64,000 nucleotides of DNA, from contig NZ_CP053073.1 in the NCBI RefSeq assembly GCF_013003985.1, positions 1,798,001 to 1,862,000 on the forward strand, in the 5' to 3' direction. The translations under genes were made by a program, and so were the position numbers. The notes beneath the pieces are model-generated. The model worked only from the letters and a program-made list of their open reading frames with translations, searched no databases and was not told where the DNA came from. The DNA comes from Usitatibacter palustris (GTDB lineage Bacteria; Pseudomonadota; Gammaproteobacteria; Burkholderiales; Usitatibacteraceae). This document shows, one piece after another, positions 9,187 to 17,528 of this stretch. Numbering within the stretch: the first letter of the stretch is position 1; each line of letters opens with the position of its first letter.

Positions 9187-10815
9187 ATGAAAACCATCTT
9201 TTCGTTGTTCCTGGCCGTCGTCCTCGCGGGTTGCGCGGGAACGAACGAAACCGCAGCGCCCGCCAAACCGCGGCTCGTTGTCTTCTTCGTCGTCGATGGC
9301 CTGCCGCAGCGGCAGGTCGTGGACTATCGCGATCAGTTGGCGCCCGATGGCTTCCGGCGCTTCCTCGACCGCGGCGCGTGGTTCGCCGATGCGCACTACG
9401 GTCACTCGCTGACGGCCACCGCGCCGGGGCACGCGACCATGCTCACCGGCGCGTATCCGCATCGCACCGGGATCATCGGCAACGAATGGCGCAATCCGGA
9501 CACCGGTGAAGCGGTGTACTGCACGGGCGACACGAGTGCGACCTACATCGGCCACAAGACCGAGAAGCTCGACGGCACGAGCCCGAAGAATCTGCGCGCG
9601 GAAACGGTCGGCGACGTCCTCAAGCGTGTCGATGGGCGTTCGAAGGTCATCGCGATTTCCGGCAAGGACCGCGGCGCGATCCTTCCGGCCGGAAAGACCG
9701 GTGTCGCCTACATGTACATGGCCGAGACGGGCCGCTTTGCCTCGACCACGCACTACATGCCCGCGCACCCGGCCTGGGTGAAGGCGTTCGATGAGTCGAA
9801 GCCCGCGGACCGCTGGTTCCACAAGGAATGGCGGCCGCTTCTCGCCGACCCCGGGGCCTACGCGAAGTCGCTGCCCGACAACCAGAAGTGGTACGCGAAG
9901 GGCGGAGAACTTCCGAAGCGCATGGGAGAAGAGCTCGACAAGCCCGGGCCGAAGTACTACCGCGAGCTCCTCGCGACCCCTTTCGGCGATCAGCTCACGC
10001 TGGATTTCGCCGCGGCAGCGATCGCGGGCGAAGAGCTCGGCCGCGACGACTCGCCCGACATCCTCTCGGTGAGCCTCTCGAGCCATGACTACGTGAACCA
10101 CGCCTACAGCGCGGAATCGCGCCTGTCGCACGACCACGTACTGCAGCTCGATCGCGCGCTGGCCTTGTTCTTCGCGGAGCTCGATCGCGTCGTGGGCAAG
10201 GACGCGTATGTGGCCGTGCTCACCGCGGATCACGGCTTCATGCCCGCGCCCGACCACAGCCTGACGCTCGGCCGCAACGCGGGCAGGCAAAGTGGCGCCC
10301 AGGCGCTCACGCGGCTGAACGCCGCGCTCGTGAAGCAGTTCGGCGAGGGCAATTGGGCCGTGGGGTTCTCCGCCTACGGTTTGCTGCTCAATCGCCCGCT
10401 CATGGCGCAGAGGGGCGTGGACCGCAACGCATTCGGCGAGGCCGCACGCACGCAGCTCCTGACCGAGCCGGGCTTCGCGCACGCGTATACGCGCGCCGAG
10501 ATCGAGAGTGGCAGCAAGGCGGGCGCGCCGTACTTCGATGCCGTTCGCAAGACCTGGCATCCCGATCGTTCGGCGGACGTGCAACTGGTCCTGAAACCGT
10601 ATTGGTCGTTCACCGGCGGCGCGCCGGCCACGCACGGCTCGCCGTACCCCTACGACACGAACGTGCCGATCCTCTTCTACGGCCCGAAGTGGGTGAAGCC
10701 GGGGCGGGTTGATGCACGCGTTGAAGTCGTGGACATCGCGCCCACGCTTTCGGGAATGCTGGGAGTCACGCCGCCGCCGCTCTCGGAAGGGAAGGCACTG
10801 CCGCTGCCGCGCTGA
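9187..10815 (+). CDS. PafA-type alkaline phosphatase family lipoprotein
   Basis: A 542-residue member of the alkaline phosphatase superfamily (type I phosphodiesterase/nucleotide pyrophosphatase fold). The lipoprotein signal ends in lipobox LAGC near residue 16, so it acts in the envelope. The nucleophile is probably Thr78 in TATAPGHATM, with Asn99 in GNEW. SGKDRGAI at about 157-164 supplies the Lys160 and Arg162 pair that distinguishes PafA phosphomonoesterases from phosphodiesterases. Metal ligands are seen in VVDGLP, SSHDYVNHAY and TADHGF. PafA enzymes release phosphate from organic phosphomonoesters and resist product inhibition. The gene diverges from mccA and is followed by a protease gene after a strong hairpin. 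No Pho-box was recognised, consistent with but not proof of phosphate-independent expression. Confidence 0.88.
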   Translation: MKTIFSLFLAVVLAGCAGTNETAAPAKPRLVVFFVVDGLPQRQVVDYRDQLAPDGFRRFLDRGAWFADAHYGHSLTATAPGHATMLTGAYPHRTGIIGNEWRNPDTGEAVYCTGDTSATYIGHKTEKLDGTSPKNLRAETVGDVLKRVDGRSKVIAISGKDRGAILPAGKTGVAYMYMAETGRFASTTHYMPAHPAWVKAFDESKPADRWFHKEWRPLLADPGAYAKSLPDNQKWYAKGGELPKRMGEELDKPGPKYYRELLATPFGDQLTLDFAAAAIAGEELGRDDSPDILSVSLSSHDYVNHAYSAESRLSHDHVLQLDRALALFFAELDRVVGKDAYVAVLTADHGFMPAPDHSLTLGRNAGRQSGAQALTRLNAALVKQFGEGNWAVGFSAYGLLLNRPLMAQRGVDRNAFGEAARTQLLTEPGFAHAYTRAEIESGSKAGAPYFDAVRKTWHPDRSADVQLVLKPYWSFTGGAPATHGSPYPYDTNVPILFYGPKWVKPGRVDARVEVVDIAPTLSGMLGVTPPPLSEGKALPLPR

Positions 10816-10817
10816 CG

Positions 10818-10855
10818 GGGTTGCAACCGGGTGCGGGAGCACCCATGTGCAACCC
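10818..10855. repeat. Two-part hairpin abutting the start codon of the HtrA-like gene
   Basis: GGGTTGCA at 10818-10825 pairs with TGCAACCC at 10848-10855, and inside it GGGTGC at 10829-10834 pairs with GCACCC at 10839-10844 around the loop GGGA. The whole gap between the phosphatase stop and the next ATG is therefore folded. It has no T tract, so a terminator is unlikely; control of translation of the downstream gene is possible. Confidence 0.6.
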
Positions 10856-11788
10856 ATGAACGACCTCTCGCTGTTCGACGCCTACTCGGGCGCCGTGACC
10901 GCGGCCGTGAAGCGCGTGCGGCCCGCGGTCGTCCACCTCGCCGTTGAACGTCCCGACGGCCGCCACGGCAGCGGCTCGGGTTTCGTGATCGCCCGCAGCG
11001 GCTATGCCGTCACCAACAGCCATGTCGCGAGCGGCGCGCGCACGATCAACGTGAGCCTGCCCGACGGGCGCGAATCCTCCGCCGATCTCGTGGGCGATGA
11101 CCCCGGCAGCGACCTCGCCGTGATCCGCCTCACGGCACCCGTGGACGAGTTCTGCGAGCTGGGCGATTCATCGCGCATCGAGGCAGGACAAGTGGCGGTC
11201 GCGATCGGCAGTCCCTATGGCTTCCAGCACACGGTGACCGCGGGGATCGTGAGCGCGCTCGGGCGCACCATGCGCGCGCAGAACGGGCGGCTGATCGACG
11301 ACGTGATCCAGACCGACGCGGCACTCAATCCCGGCAACTCCGGCGGGCCGCTCGTTGATTCGCGCGGCGACGTGATCGGCGTGAACACCGCGGTCATTCT
11401 TCCCGCGCAGGGCGTGGGCTTCGCGATCGCCGCGAACGCCGCGCGCCGCATCGTGGGTTACCTCATCACGGAAGGGCGCGTGCCGCGCGCGCGCATCGGC
11501 CTCGCGGGGCAGACCGTGCCGGTCTCGCGCCGCGTCGTGCGCTACTTCGACCTGCCGAACGAGACGGCGGTGCGCGTGATGATGGTGGAGAAGGAAAGCC
11601 CCGCGGCGAAAGCCGGCGTGATGGAAGGCGACCTCGTGGTCGCCCTCGACGACGAACCGATTCGCAGCGTGGACGACCTGCAGCGACTACTGACCGGTCA
11701 CGACAGCGCGCGGCGCGAGAAGCTCGTGGTCATCCGGCGCACGCAGCGGCTGGAGTTCATCGTGAAGCCGCATCCTCTGTCGTCCTGA
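10856..11788 (+). CDS. HtrA/DegP-like trypsin-fold serine protease with one PDZ domain and no signal peptide
   Basis: About 310 residues. The trypsin-like domain has the full triad: His in TNSHVASG, Asp in GSDLAVIRL and Ser in NPGNSGGPL. A single PDZ domain follows (from about residue 215, with MMVEKESPAAKAGVMEGDLVVALDDEPI). Unlike DegP, DegQ or DegS, the protein starts MNDLSLFDAYSGAVTAAV with no signal peptide or membrane anchor, so it may be cytoplasmic. The ATG at 10856 has no clear ribosome site of its own. A GTG three codons upstream (10847) has GGGAG at a spacing of 7, so translation may begin there. The start region lies inside a strong hairpin. Confidence 0.85.
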   Translation: MNDLSLFDAYSGAVTAAVKRVRPAVVHLAVERPDGRHGSGSGFVIARSGYAVTNSHVASGARTINVSLPDGRESSADLVGDDPGSDLAVIRLTAPVDEFCELGDSSRIEAGQVAVAIGSPYGFQHTVTAGIVSALGRTMRAQNGRLIDDVIQTDAALNPGNSGGPLVDSRGDVIGVNTAVILPAQGVGFAIAANAARRIVGYLITEGRVPRARIGLAGQTVPVSRRVVRYFDLPNETAVRVMMVEKESPAAKAGVMEGDLVVALDDEPIRSVDDLQRLLTGHDSARREKLVVIRRTQRLEFIVKPHPLSS

Positions 11789-11808
11789 GAGACGGGTTGG
11801 GGTAGGTC

Positions 11809-12020
11809 AAGGGCGTCGAGGGAGTGACTCATGCGAGCTGCACCGCTCGCTTGCGCTCGCGGTTCCCTCGACCTTCGAAAACAGGCGGCGTCACGGTCTG
11901 ATCGTCAATCTCTCTACCGTGTGCAGCGCTGCGGCTGCCCACTTGTCTCGACCGTGCCGAAACCCCGCCTGTTTTCGAAGCTCTCGGTGCGCTCGAAATC
12001 GTCACTCCCTCGACGCCCTT
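11809..12020 (+). repeat. Large nested palindromic element, copy 1 (possible structured RNA)
   Basis: A 212-base imperfect hairpin in the convergent gap between the HtrA-like and beta-propeller genes. Outer arms of 20 bases (11809-11828 and 12001-12020) are perfectly complementary. Next come an internal loop TCATG/AAATC, a CGAGC/GCTCG stem, a bulged T and a GCACCG/CGGTGC stem (11840-11845 with 11985-11990). A left side arm follows (ACCGC...GCGGT), then a 16-base inner stem (11873-11888 with 11965-11980). A core stem CACGGTC/GACCGTG (11892-11898 with 11950-11956) leads to an apical hairpin at 11919-11942 with loop CGCTGCGG. Copy 2 repeats this plan in inverted orientation. No open frame or transposase is associated with it. 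Confidence 0.85.
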
Positions 12021-12107
12021 GCCCCACCCGCGGCACCGGGGCACGGATAGCGTCGTCACTGCATACGGGCGATTGCGTTCTTCCATCTGGTTGCACTTCG
12101 GCGATCC

Positions 12108-12335
12108 GGCGCGACAAGGCCGTCGACCGAGTGCCGATTTCGAGCGCACCGAGCCATTCGAAAACGGACGGGGTTTCGGCACGGTCGAGTTGAGTTGAGG
12201 ACCGCAGCGTCCTCAACAATAGGGAGGTTGACGATCAGACCGTGACGCCGGCCGTTTTCGAATGGTGAGGGGACCGCGAGCGGAGCGACGCGGTGCAGTT
12301 CGTATGAGGCACTCGGTCGACGGCCTTGTCGCGCC
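12108..12335 (-). repeat. Large nested palindromic element, copy 2, inverted relative to copy 1
   Basis: A 228-base element whose minus strand aligns with copy 1. Outer arms of 28 bases (12108-12135 and 12308-12335) are perfectly complementary, as are the inner arms of 14 bases (12154-12167 and 12252-12265). An apical hairpin at 12194-12217 has an 8-base stem and, on the minus strand, the same loop CGCTGCGG as copy 1. Blocks CGTCACGGTCTGATCGTCAA (minus strand of 12228-12247) and CTCGACCGTGCCGAAACCCC (within 12169-12189) are also shared with copy 1. Stem differences between the copies are mostly paired, preserving complementarity. The spacer 12021-12107 contains nothing I recognise. Confidence 0.85.
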
Positions 12336-12339
12336 TCTA

Positions 12340-15045
12340 TCAAAGCGGCCCGACAGCGTTCCCCGTCGAATCGATCTTCCAGAACTTTCCGTTGCCGACG
12401 TAGACCGTGCCCTGCTTGAAGATCACCGACCGGCCCATGGAACTCCCCGCATCCGGACTCGGCCCGAGGTAGGGCGAGTTCGACGGGGCATGCGTGACCA
12501 GCGTCGGAAGCTGCACGAGCTTCGCGTCGGCGGGCGTGGTGCCGCGCACTTCGAAGCGCAGCAGGCCGCTTTCGAGCCAGGGATACATCGTCGAGTCGCC
12601 GCCTCCCGAGTTGGAGCCATCGTGGATGCGCGCGGGAATGGCGATCGCGAGCGAGCCGTCGTCGCGCGGGAGCGATGCAAAGGCGTGGTGCTCCCGAAGC
12701 AACGCCGAATCGCTGCCGCGCTTGCCGATGAGCGTGCGCTGGATCTCGCGCGGGACGCCGGCGTTCGAGACATCGAACAGCGACAACTGCAGGCCCTGGT
12801 ACCACGCGAACGAGCCGTCGCCTTGCGCGATCGCGGGCTTGGCATCCTTCCCGAAGCCCAGGAGCAGCCCGTTGGGCAGCGGGTGGAGATATTCGGAGAA
12901 GCCGGGAAGTTCGAGCGCGCCGGCGATCTTCGGATCCGCCGCGTTGGCGAGGTCGATCACATACAGCGGATCGATCAGCTTGAAGGTGACGGCGTAGAGC
13001 CGGTCGCCGACGAAGCGCGTGCCATAGAGCAGCTCGCCGGGCTTGCCGATCGCCTCGGGCCGCTGCGGATTGGGCAGGTACGAAACGGTCTTCAACGTGC
13101 CCTGAGCGATCGTCGACGGCTCGAGGATCGTGAGGCGGTTCTTGAGGGCCCCACCTCCCCACATCATCGTGTCGCTCGTGACGACGCGCAGGCGCCCCGC
13201 ACTCTCGCTCATGCGGAAGGCGGCCTTGTCCATGTTGGTGCCGAGCGTGCCTTCCACAGATCCAGAACCCACGAGCGTCATCGTTTCGGCGCCCAGGCGG
13301 ATCTGGTGCAGCTCGGTGGTGGAGTAGGTGAGCGGCGGAAGCAGCGCCCCGTACCACGTGCGGTAGGTGAAGCGCGAGCTGGCGACGTAGAGGTTGTCGG
13401 TGGAGGCGTAGATGGCTTCCGCCGAGCCGAGGATGGCGAGTGACTGCGCGATGCGCTTGTTCGTGAGGTCGATCGCGTAGATCACGACCATGTCGGCCGG
13501 GATGACCCGGTCGCCCTGCGGCGGCACGAAGATGGAGGCCGCATCGACGAGCGGGACGTTCGCGCCGCCGTTGATGCTCACGTTGGGGAGGAGCTGTGCC
13601 AGGGGCGTGGCCGCGAGGAGCGCGCGGTTCCCTTCGACGCCGGGCGGGTAGCTGGTTCCGTAGACGAAGCCGGGGATCTTCGGCACGTAGCGCGCCACGA
13701 CGTAGAGGCGCTCGCCGATCCGGCGGGACGACACCATGTATCCATCGACCTTCGCGTGCCACGTGGAGGCAGGGAGCCCGCTGCCGGACGTGTCGAAGAT
13801 CTCGATGCTGGTCGCGCCGCCCGTCCACGCGCCCGATATCGCCCACGGGCCATCCGGATAGTAGCCGCTCGGTCCGGGCCCCGTGAGGGACACGAGCCGC
13901 TGCGGCAACGTGTACAGGCCGGCATTGATCATGCTGTTGTACACATTGCTGGCGCCGGAACCCGACGGCATGAGGGGGACCGTTCCGGCAATCGCGATCT
14001 GCGCGCCGTCATTCGCCACCTGAGCGATGCGCAGCTCGGGTTTGCGGATGTTGCTTTCATACGTGAATGTGTAGATGCGATTGCCGTCGGTCTTCACCAC
14101 GTCGGCTTCATCGACACCGGCTTCCTGGAGATTCGTGCTCGAGAAGGACGCGGCGGGAGGTGCGGCCGAGAAATCCGCGCCGGTGCTATTCGAGGAGACA
14201 TTCAGCATCGCCGCGTCGAGGAAGGCCTTCAGCGATGCGTTGCTCGCGAAGTTCGCGAGCTGGCGATCGGCGGGGCGGCTCGACACACGGCGGCCCAACT
14301 GGGTCATCCACGCGCCGTCCGGACTCGCGCCGGCGGCGAATGTGCCACTGATCTGGTTGCGGAGATACAGCTCGGATTCGCCATTGCGGTCGAACGTCAC
14401 GCGGCCCGCCGGCGTGGTGGTCGTCGCTTGCGCCGCGCAGGTCGGGCAGGCGCCGCGCGTGGCGTAGAAATTCACCGTGCCCGTGCTGCCTCGGTCGAAC
14501 CCGGCGTACCACGTCGGGGCGCCGTTCGCGTCGTAGCTGTAGAGGACGCCGCCGAGGATGTCTCCCTGGTGCGTGAGCGAGAGTCCCCAGCCGCTCGAGT
14601 CGGGATTGAAGTAGACGCCGCTGTGGTCGACTTCATTCGTGATGCCCGACAGCCGGAAGGGTTCGATCTTCCAGGTGCCGGCCTGCCCGCCGACCGTAAA
14701 GCTCACTTCCGCGCTCTCGGGCGTGTTCACCTTGAGGCCCAATGTTCCCACCACCTCGGTCGCGCCCAGGCGGCCGTTGGTCCAGCGGTGCTTGCGAAGC
14801 GGCCAGCTCGCGGCGCCGAAGGTGCCCTGCGCGCTGTACCAGACGGGCGCGCCGGCTGTGTCGTAGGTGTACCAGAGCACCATGGTCTCGGTGCCGGCGT
14901 TGAAGATCTCGAAGCCGTGGCCGGAGCGCTGGGCGTTCCACCAGAGGCCCTGGGCGAAGGGCGAGCGCTCGGCGAGGGTGGCGGCGGCGGTCGGAAGCGC
15001 AGCGAGAAAGGCTACGAGGGTGAGGCAGATTCGGCCCAGTTTCAT
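12340..15045 (-). CDS. Secreted beta-propeller domain protein
   Basis: A 901-residue exported protein with a signal peptide (cleavage near residue 22, PTAAATLA). The N-terminal 220 residues contain two copies of a Trp/Gly-rich module, GLWWNAQRSGHGFEIFNAG (about residues 33-51) and GVYFNPDSSGWGLSLTHQG (about 142-160), related to a module in the protein at 21874-22695. From about residue 300 the segment SSTNLQEAGVDEADVVKTDG is the hallmark of the bacterial secreted beta-propeller family (Beta_propel). Blade-like repeats follow to the C-terminus. The segment GACPTCAAQ supplies two Cys. Its activity is unknown; an extracellular or periplasmic binding role is inferred. The stop codon lies next to palindromic copy 2. 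Confidence 0.85.
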   Translation of the reverse strand: MKLGRICLTLVAFLAALPTAAATLAERSPFAQGLWWNAQRSGHGFEIFNAGTETMVLWYTYDTAGAPVWYSAQGTFGAASWPLRKHRWTNGRLGATEVVGTLGLKVNTPESAEVSFTVGGQAGTWKIEPFRLSGITNEVDHSGVYFNPDSSGWGLSLTHQGDILGGVLYSYDANGAPTWYAGFDRGSTGTVNFYATRGACPTCAAQATTTTPAGRVTFDRNGESELYLRNQISGTFAAGASPDGAWMTQLGRRVSSRPADRQLANFASNASLKAFLDAAMLNVSSNSTGADFSAAPPAASFSSTNLQEAGVDEADVVKTDGNRIYTFTYESNIRKPELRIAQVANDGAQIAIAGTVPLMPSGSGASNVYNSMINAGLYTLPQRLVSLTGPGPSGYYPDGPWAISGAWTGGATSIEIFDTSGSGLPASTWHAKVDGYMVSSRRIGERLYVVARYVPKIPGFVYGTSYPPGVEGNRALLAATPLAQLLPNVSINGGANVPLVDAASIFVPPQGDRVIPADMVVIYAIDLTNKRIAQSLAILGSAEAIYASTDNLYVASSRFTYRTWYGALLPPLTYSTTELHQIRLGAETMTLVGSGSVEGTLGTNMDKAAFRMSESAGRLRVVTSDTMMWGGGALKNRLTILEPSTIAQGTLKTVSYLPNPQRPEAIGKPGELLYGTRFVGDRLYAVTFKLIDPLYVIDLANAADPKIAGALELPGFSEYLHPLPNGLLLGFGKDAKPAIAQGDGSFAWYQGLQLSLFDVSNAGVPREIQRTLIGKRGSDSALLREHHAFASLPRDDGSLAIAIPARIHDGSNSGGGDSTMYPWLESGLLRFEVRGTTPADAKLVQLPTLVTHAPSNSPYLGPSPDAGSSMGRSVIFKQGTVYVGNGKFWKIDSTGNAVGPL

Positions 15046-15062
15046 CGCTGGCTCCTTGTTAT

Positions 15063-15893
15063 TCAGATTCCCTGTGGCGGTTCGATCGGCGCCGGTGCTT
15101 CTGGTTCCGCGGGAACCCAGGAAGCCTTGCGTTTTTCCAGGAATGCGGCGATGCCTTCGCGTCCCTCGGGTGAGGTGCGGATCTTTGCGATCCGCTCGGC
15201 CGTGTCCTGCAGGATCTCGCTGTGCATCGGCCGGTTGGCCACCGCGCGGATGAGGTCCTTGGCTTCGCGCTGGGCGACGGGCCCCGCGAGCATCATCGCG
15301 TCGATGATGTTGCCGATCTTCTCGTCGAGGTCCGCTTCATCCTGGGCGAGGTCGTGCACGAGGCCGATGCGATAGGCCTCGGCGGCGTCGAAGCGCTCGC
15401 CGGTGAGGAAGTAGCGCCGCGCGGAACGCGCGCCCACGGCGGCGATCACGTAGGGCGAGATCACGGCCGGAATGAGACCGAGCTTCACTTCGGAGAAGCC
15501 GAACTGCGCCGTGCTCAGCGAGACGGCGATGTCGCAGCACGCGACCAACCCCACGCCGCCGCCGATGGCCGCGCCGTGCACGCGCGCGATCGTGGGCTTG
15601 CGCAGGTGGTCGAGCGTGCGCATCAGCGCACCGAGCGCCATCGCGTCGCGCTGGTTCTCGTCCTTCGAGTAGCCCGCGGCGCGCTTCATCCAGTCGAGGT
15701 CGGCACCGGCCGAGAACGACGGACCCGCGCCCGAGATCACGATTGCGCGCACCGAATCCTCGGCTTCCATCGAGCGCAGGGCTTCGGTGAGGTCGTTGAT
15801 GAGCGCGTCGTCGAACGCGTTGTGGCGTTCGGGACGGTTGAGCGTGACCAGGCCGATCGGGCCCTGGTGTTCGATGACGATGGTCGTGGCCAT
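15063..15893 (-). CDS. Enoyl-CoA hydratase/isomerase, probable methylglutaconyl-CoA hydratase
   Basis: A 276-residue crotonase-fold enzyme. The start MATTIVIEHQGPIGLVTLNR is typical, so the ATG at 15893 with GAGAAAG upstream is chosen over an in-frame ATG at 15926. The CoA/oxyanion segments SAGADLDWMKR and IARVHGAAIGGGVGLVACCD are clear, and FSEVKLGLIPAVISPYV carries the Glu (SEVKLGL) expected in hydratases. It lies 16 bases downstream of the carboxyltransferase gene, the same order as in leucine/isovalerate (liu) clusters, which supports 3-methylglutaconyl-CoA hydratase (LiuC-like) function. A general short-chain enoyl-CoA hydratase remains possible. Hydroxymethylglutaryl-CoA lyase, the next enzyme, is not in the window. 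Confidence 0.85.
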   Translation of the reverse strand: MATTIVIEHQGPIGLVTLNRPERHNAFDDALINDLTEALRSMEAEDSVRAIVISGAGPSFSAGADLDWMKRAAGYSKDENQRDAMALGALMRTLDHLRKPTIARVHGAAIGGGVGLVACCDIAVSLSTAQFGFSEVKLGLIPAVISPYVIAAVGARSARRYFLTGERFDAAEAYRIGLVHDLAQDEADLDEKIGNIIDAMMLAGPVAQREAKDLIRAVANRPMHSEILQDTAERIAKIRTSPEGREGIAAFLEKRKASWVPAEPEAPAPIEPPQGI

Positions 15894-15909
15894 GAGCTTT
15901 CTCTTTTTT

Positions 15910-17517
15910 CTACATGCGGAAGACACCGTAGCGGGTGTCCTCGATGGGTGCGTTCATGCACGCGGCGAGCGCGAGGCCCAGCACGCGGCGCGTGTCCGCC
16001 GGATCGATCACGCCGTCGTCCCAGAGGCGGGCGGTGGCGTAGTAGGGGTGGCCTTGCCGCTCGTACTGCTCGCGGATCGGCGACTTGAAGGCTTCCTCTT
16101 CTTCCTTCGACCAGGCGCCATTCTTCGCTTCGATGCCGTCGCGCTTCACGGTCGCGAGGACGGAGGCGGCCTGCTCGCCGCCCATCACGGAGATGCGCGC
16201 GTTGGGCCAGGTCCAGAGGAAGCGCGGGTTGAAGGCGCGGCCGCACATGCCGTAGTTGCCCGCGCCGAAGGAGCCGCCGAGGATCACCGTGAGCTTGGGC
16301 ACCTTCGCGCAGGAGACCGCGGTCACCATCTTCGCGCCGTCCTTGGCGATGCCGGCGTTCTCGTACTTGCGCCCGACCATGAAGCCGGTGATGTTCTGCA
16401 GGAAGAGCAGCGGAATGCCACGCTGGTTCGCTAGCTCGATGAAGTGCGCGCCCTTCAACGCCGACTCCGAGAAGAGGATGCCGTTGTTGGCGAGGATCGC
16501 GACCGGATGGCCGTGCAAGTGCGCGAAGCCGCACACGAGCGTGGAACCGTAGAGCGCCTTGAACTCGTGGAAATCCGAGCCGTCGACCAGGCGCGCGATG
16601 ACTTCGCGAATGTCGAAAGGCTGGCGCGGGTCCTTGGGCACGATGCCGTAGAGATCCTCCGCCGGATACAGCGGCTCGGTGACCGGCGCCATCGCGACCG
16701 GCACTTCGCGCTTGAAGTTGAGGTTGCGCACGATCTCGCGGGCGATCGCGAGCGCATGGCGGTCGTCGTCGGCGAGGTGGTCGGTGACGCCGGAGGTGCG
16801 CGAATGCACGTCGCCGCCGCCGAGATCTTCCGCGGTGACGACTTCGCCCGTGGCCGCCTTCACGAGGGGCGGGCCGCCGAGGAAGATCGTTCCCTGGTTC
16901 TTCACGATGATCGACTCGTCGCACATCGCCGGCACGTACGCGCCGCCCGCGGTGCACGAGCCCATCACGGCGGCGATCTGCGCGATGCCCGCGGCCGAGA
17001 GATTCGCCTGGTTGTAGAAGATGCGGCCGAAGTGTTCCTTGTCCGGGAAGACTTCGTCTTGCAGCGGAAGGAACGCGCCGCCGGAATCGACGAGGTAGAT
17101 GCACGGCAGGCGGTTCTGCGAAGCGATCTCCTGCGCGCGCAGGTGCTTCTTCACGGTGATCGGGTAGTACGTGCCGCCCTTTACCGTGGCGTCGTTGGCG
17201 ACGATCACGACTTCGCGGCCCTCGACGCGGCCGATGCCCGTGACGATGCCGCCACTGGGCGCATCGCCGTCGTACATGCCGTGCGCGGCGAGCTGCGAAA
17301 GCTCGAGGAAGGGCGCGCCCGGATCGAGGAGGGCGCGCACGCGGTCACGCGCGAGGAGCTTGCCGCGGGCGGTGTGCTTTTGCTGCGCCGCGGGCCCGCC
17401 GCCCTCGGCCACCCGCGCGACCTGGTCGCGCAGGGTGGCGACGAGCGCGGACATCGCCTCGGCGTTGGCCTTGAATGCGGGCGATGACGGATCGAGGCGG
17501 GATTTGATCGTGGGCAT
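15910..17517 (-). CDS. mccB: Carboxyltransferase subunit, methylcrotonyl-CoA carboxylase beta type
   Basis: A 535-residue acyl-CoA carboxyltransferase. Both halves of the carboxyltransferase fold are present: the N-terminal CoA-binding side with [16 protein letters not shown] (about residue 180-195) and the C-terminal biotin side with [16 protein letters not shown] and [16 protein letters not shown]. This length and the GMCGRAF-type signature are typical of methylcrotonyl-CoA carboxylase beta chains. It transfers the carboxyl group from biotin on MccA to the acyl-CoA. The MPTIKSRLD start at 17517 is used, since longer in-frame versions read through two upstream genes. It sits between the hydratase and a small membrane protein gene; its biotin partner is encoded separately at 7095-9104. 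Confidence 0.92.
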   Translation of the reverse strand: MPTIKSRLDPSSPAFKANAEAMSALVATLRDQVARVAEGGGPAAQQKHTARGKLLARDRVRALLDPGAPFLELSQLAAHGMYDGDAPSGGIVTGIGRVEGREVVIVANDATVKGGTYYPITVKKHLRAQEIASQNRLPCIYLVDSGGAFLPLQDEVFPDKEHFGRIFYNQANLSAAGIAQIAAVMGSCTAGGAYVPAMCDESIIVKNQGTIFLGGPPLVKAATGEVVTAEDLGGGDVHSRTSGVTDHLADDDRHALAIAREIVRNLNFKREVPVAMAPVTEPLYPAEDLYGIVPKDPRQPFDIREVIARLVDGSDFHEFKALYGSTLVCGFAHLHGHPVAILANNGILFSESALKGAHFIELANQRGIPLLFLQNITGFMVGRKYENAGIAKDGAKMVTAVSCAKVPKLTVILGGSFGAGNYGMCGRAFNPRFLWTWPNARISVMGGEQAASVLATVKRDGIEAKNGAWSKEEEEAFKSPIREQYERQGHPYYATARLWDDGVIDPADTRRVLGLALAACMNAPIEDTRYGVFRM

Positions 17518-17528
17518 TCTCAGGCGGC

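Noticed and set aside
11809..12335. Interpretation of the palindrome pair as an integron attC array or CRISPR
   Set aside because: No GTTRRRY/RYYYAAC core sites, no integrase, no evenly spaced short repeats; the elements are large, nested and inverted.
12262..13443. 393-codon plus-strand frame at the beta-propeller gene end and palindrome
   Set aside because: It starts inside palindrome copy 2 and runs opposite the secreted protein gene; no motif and atypical composition.
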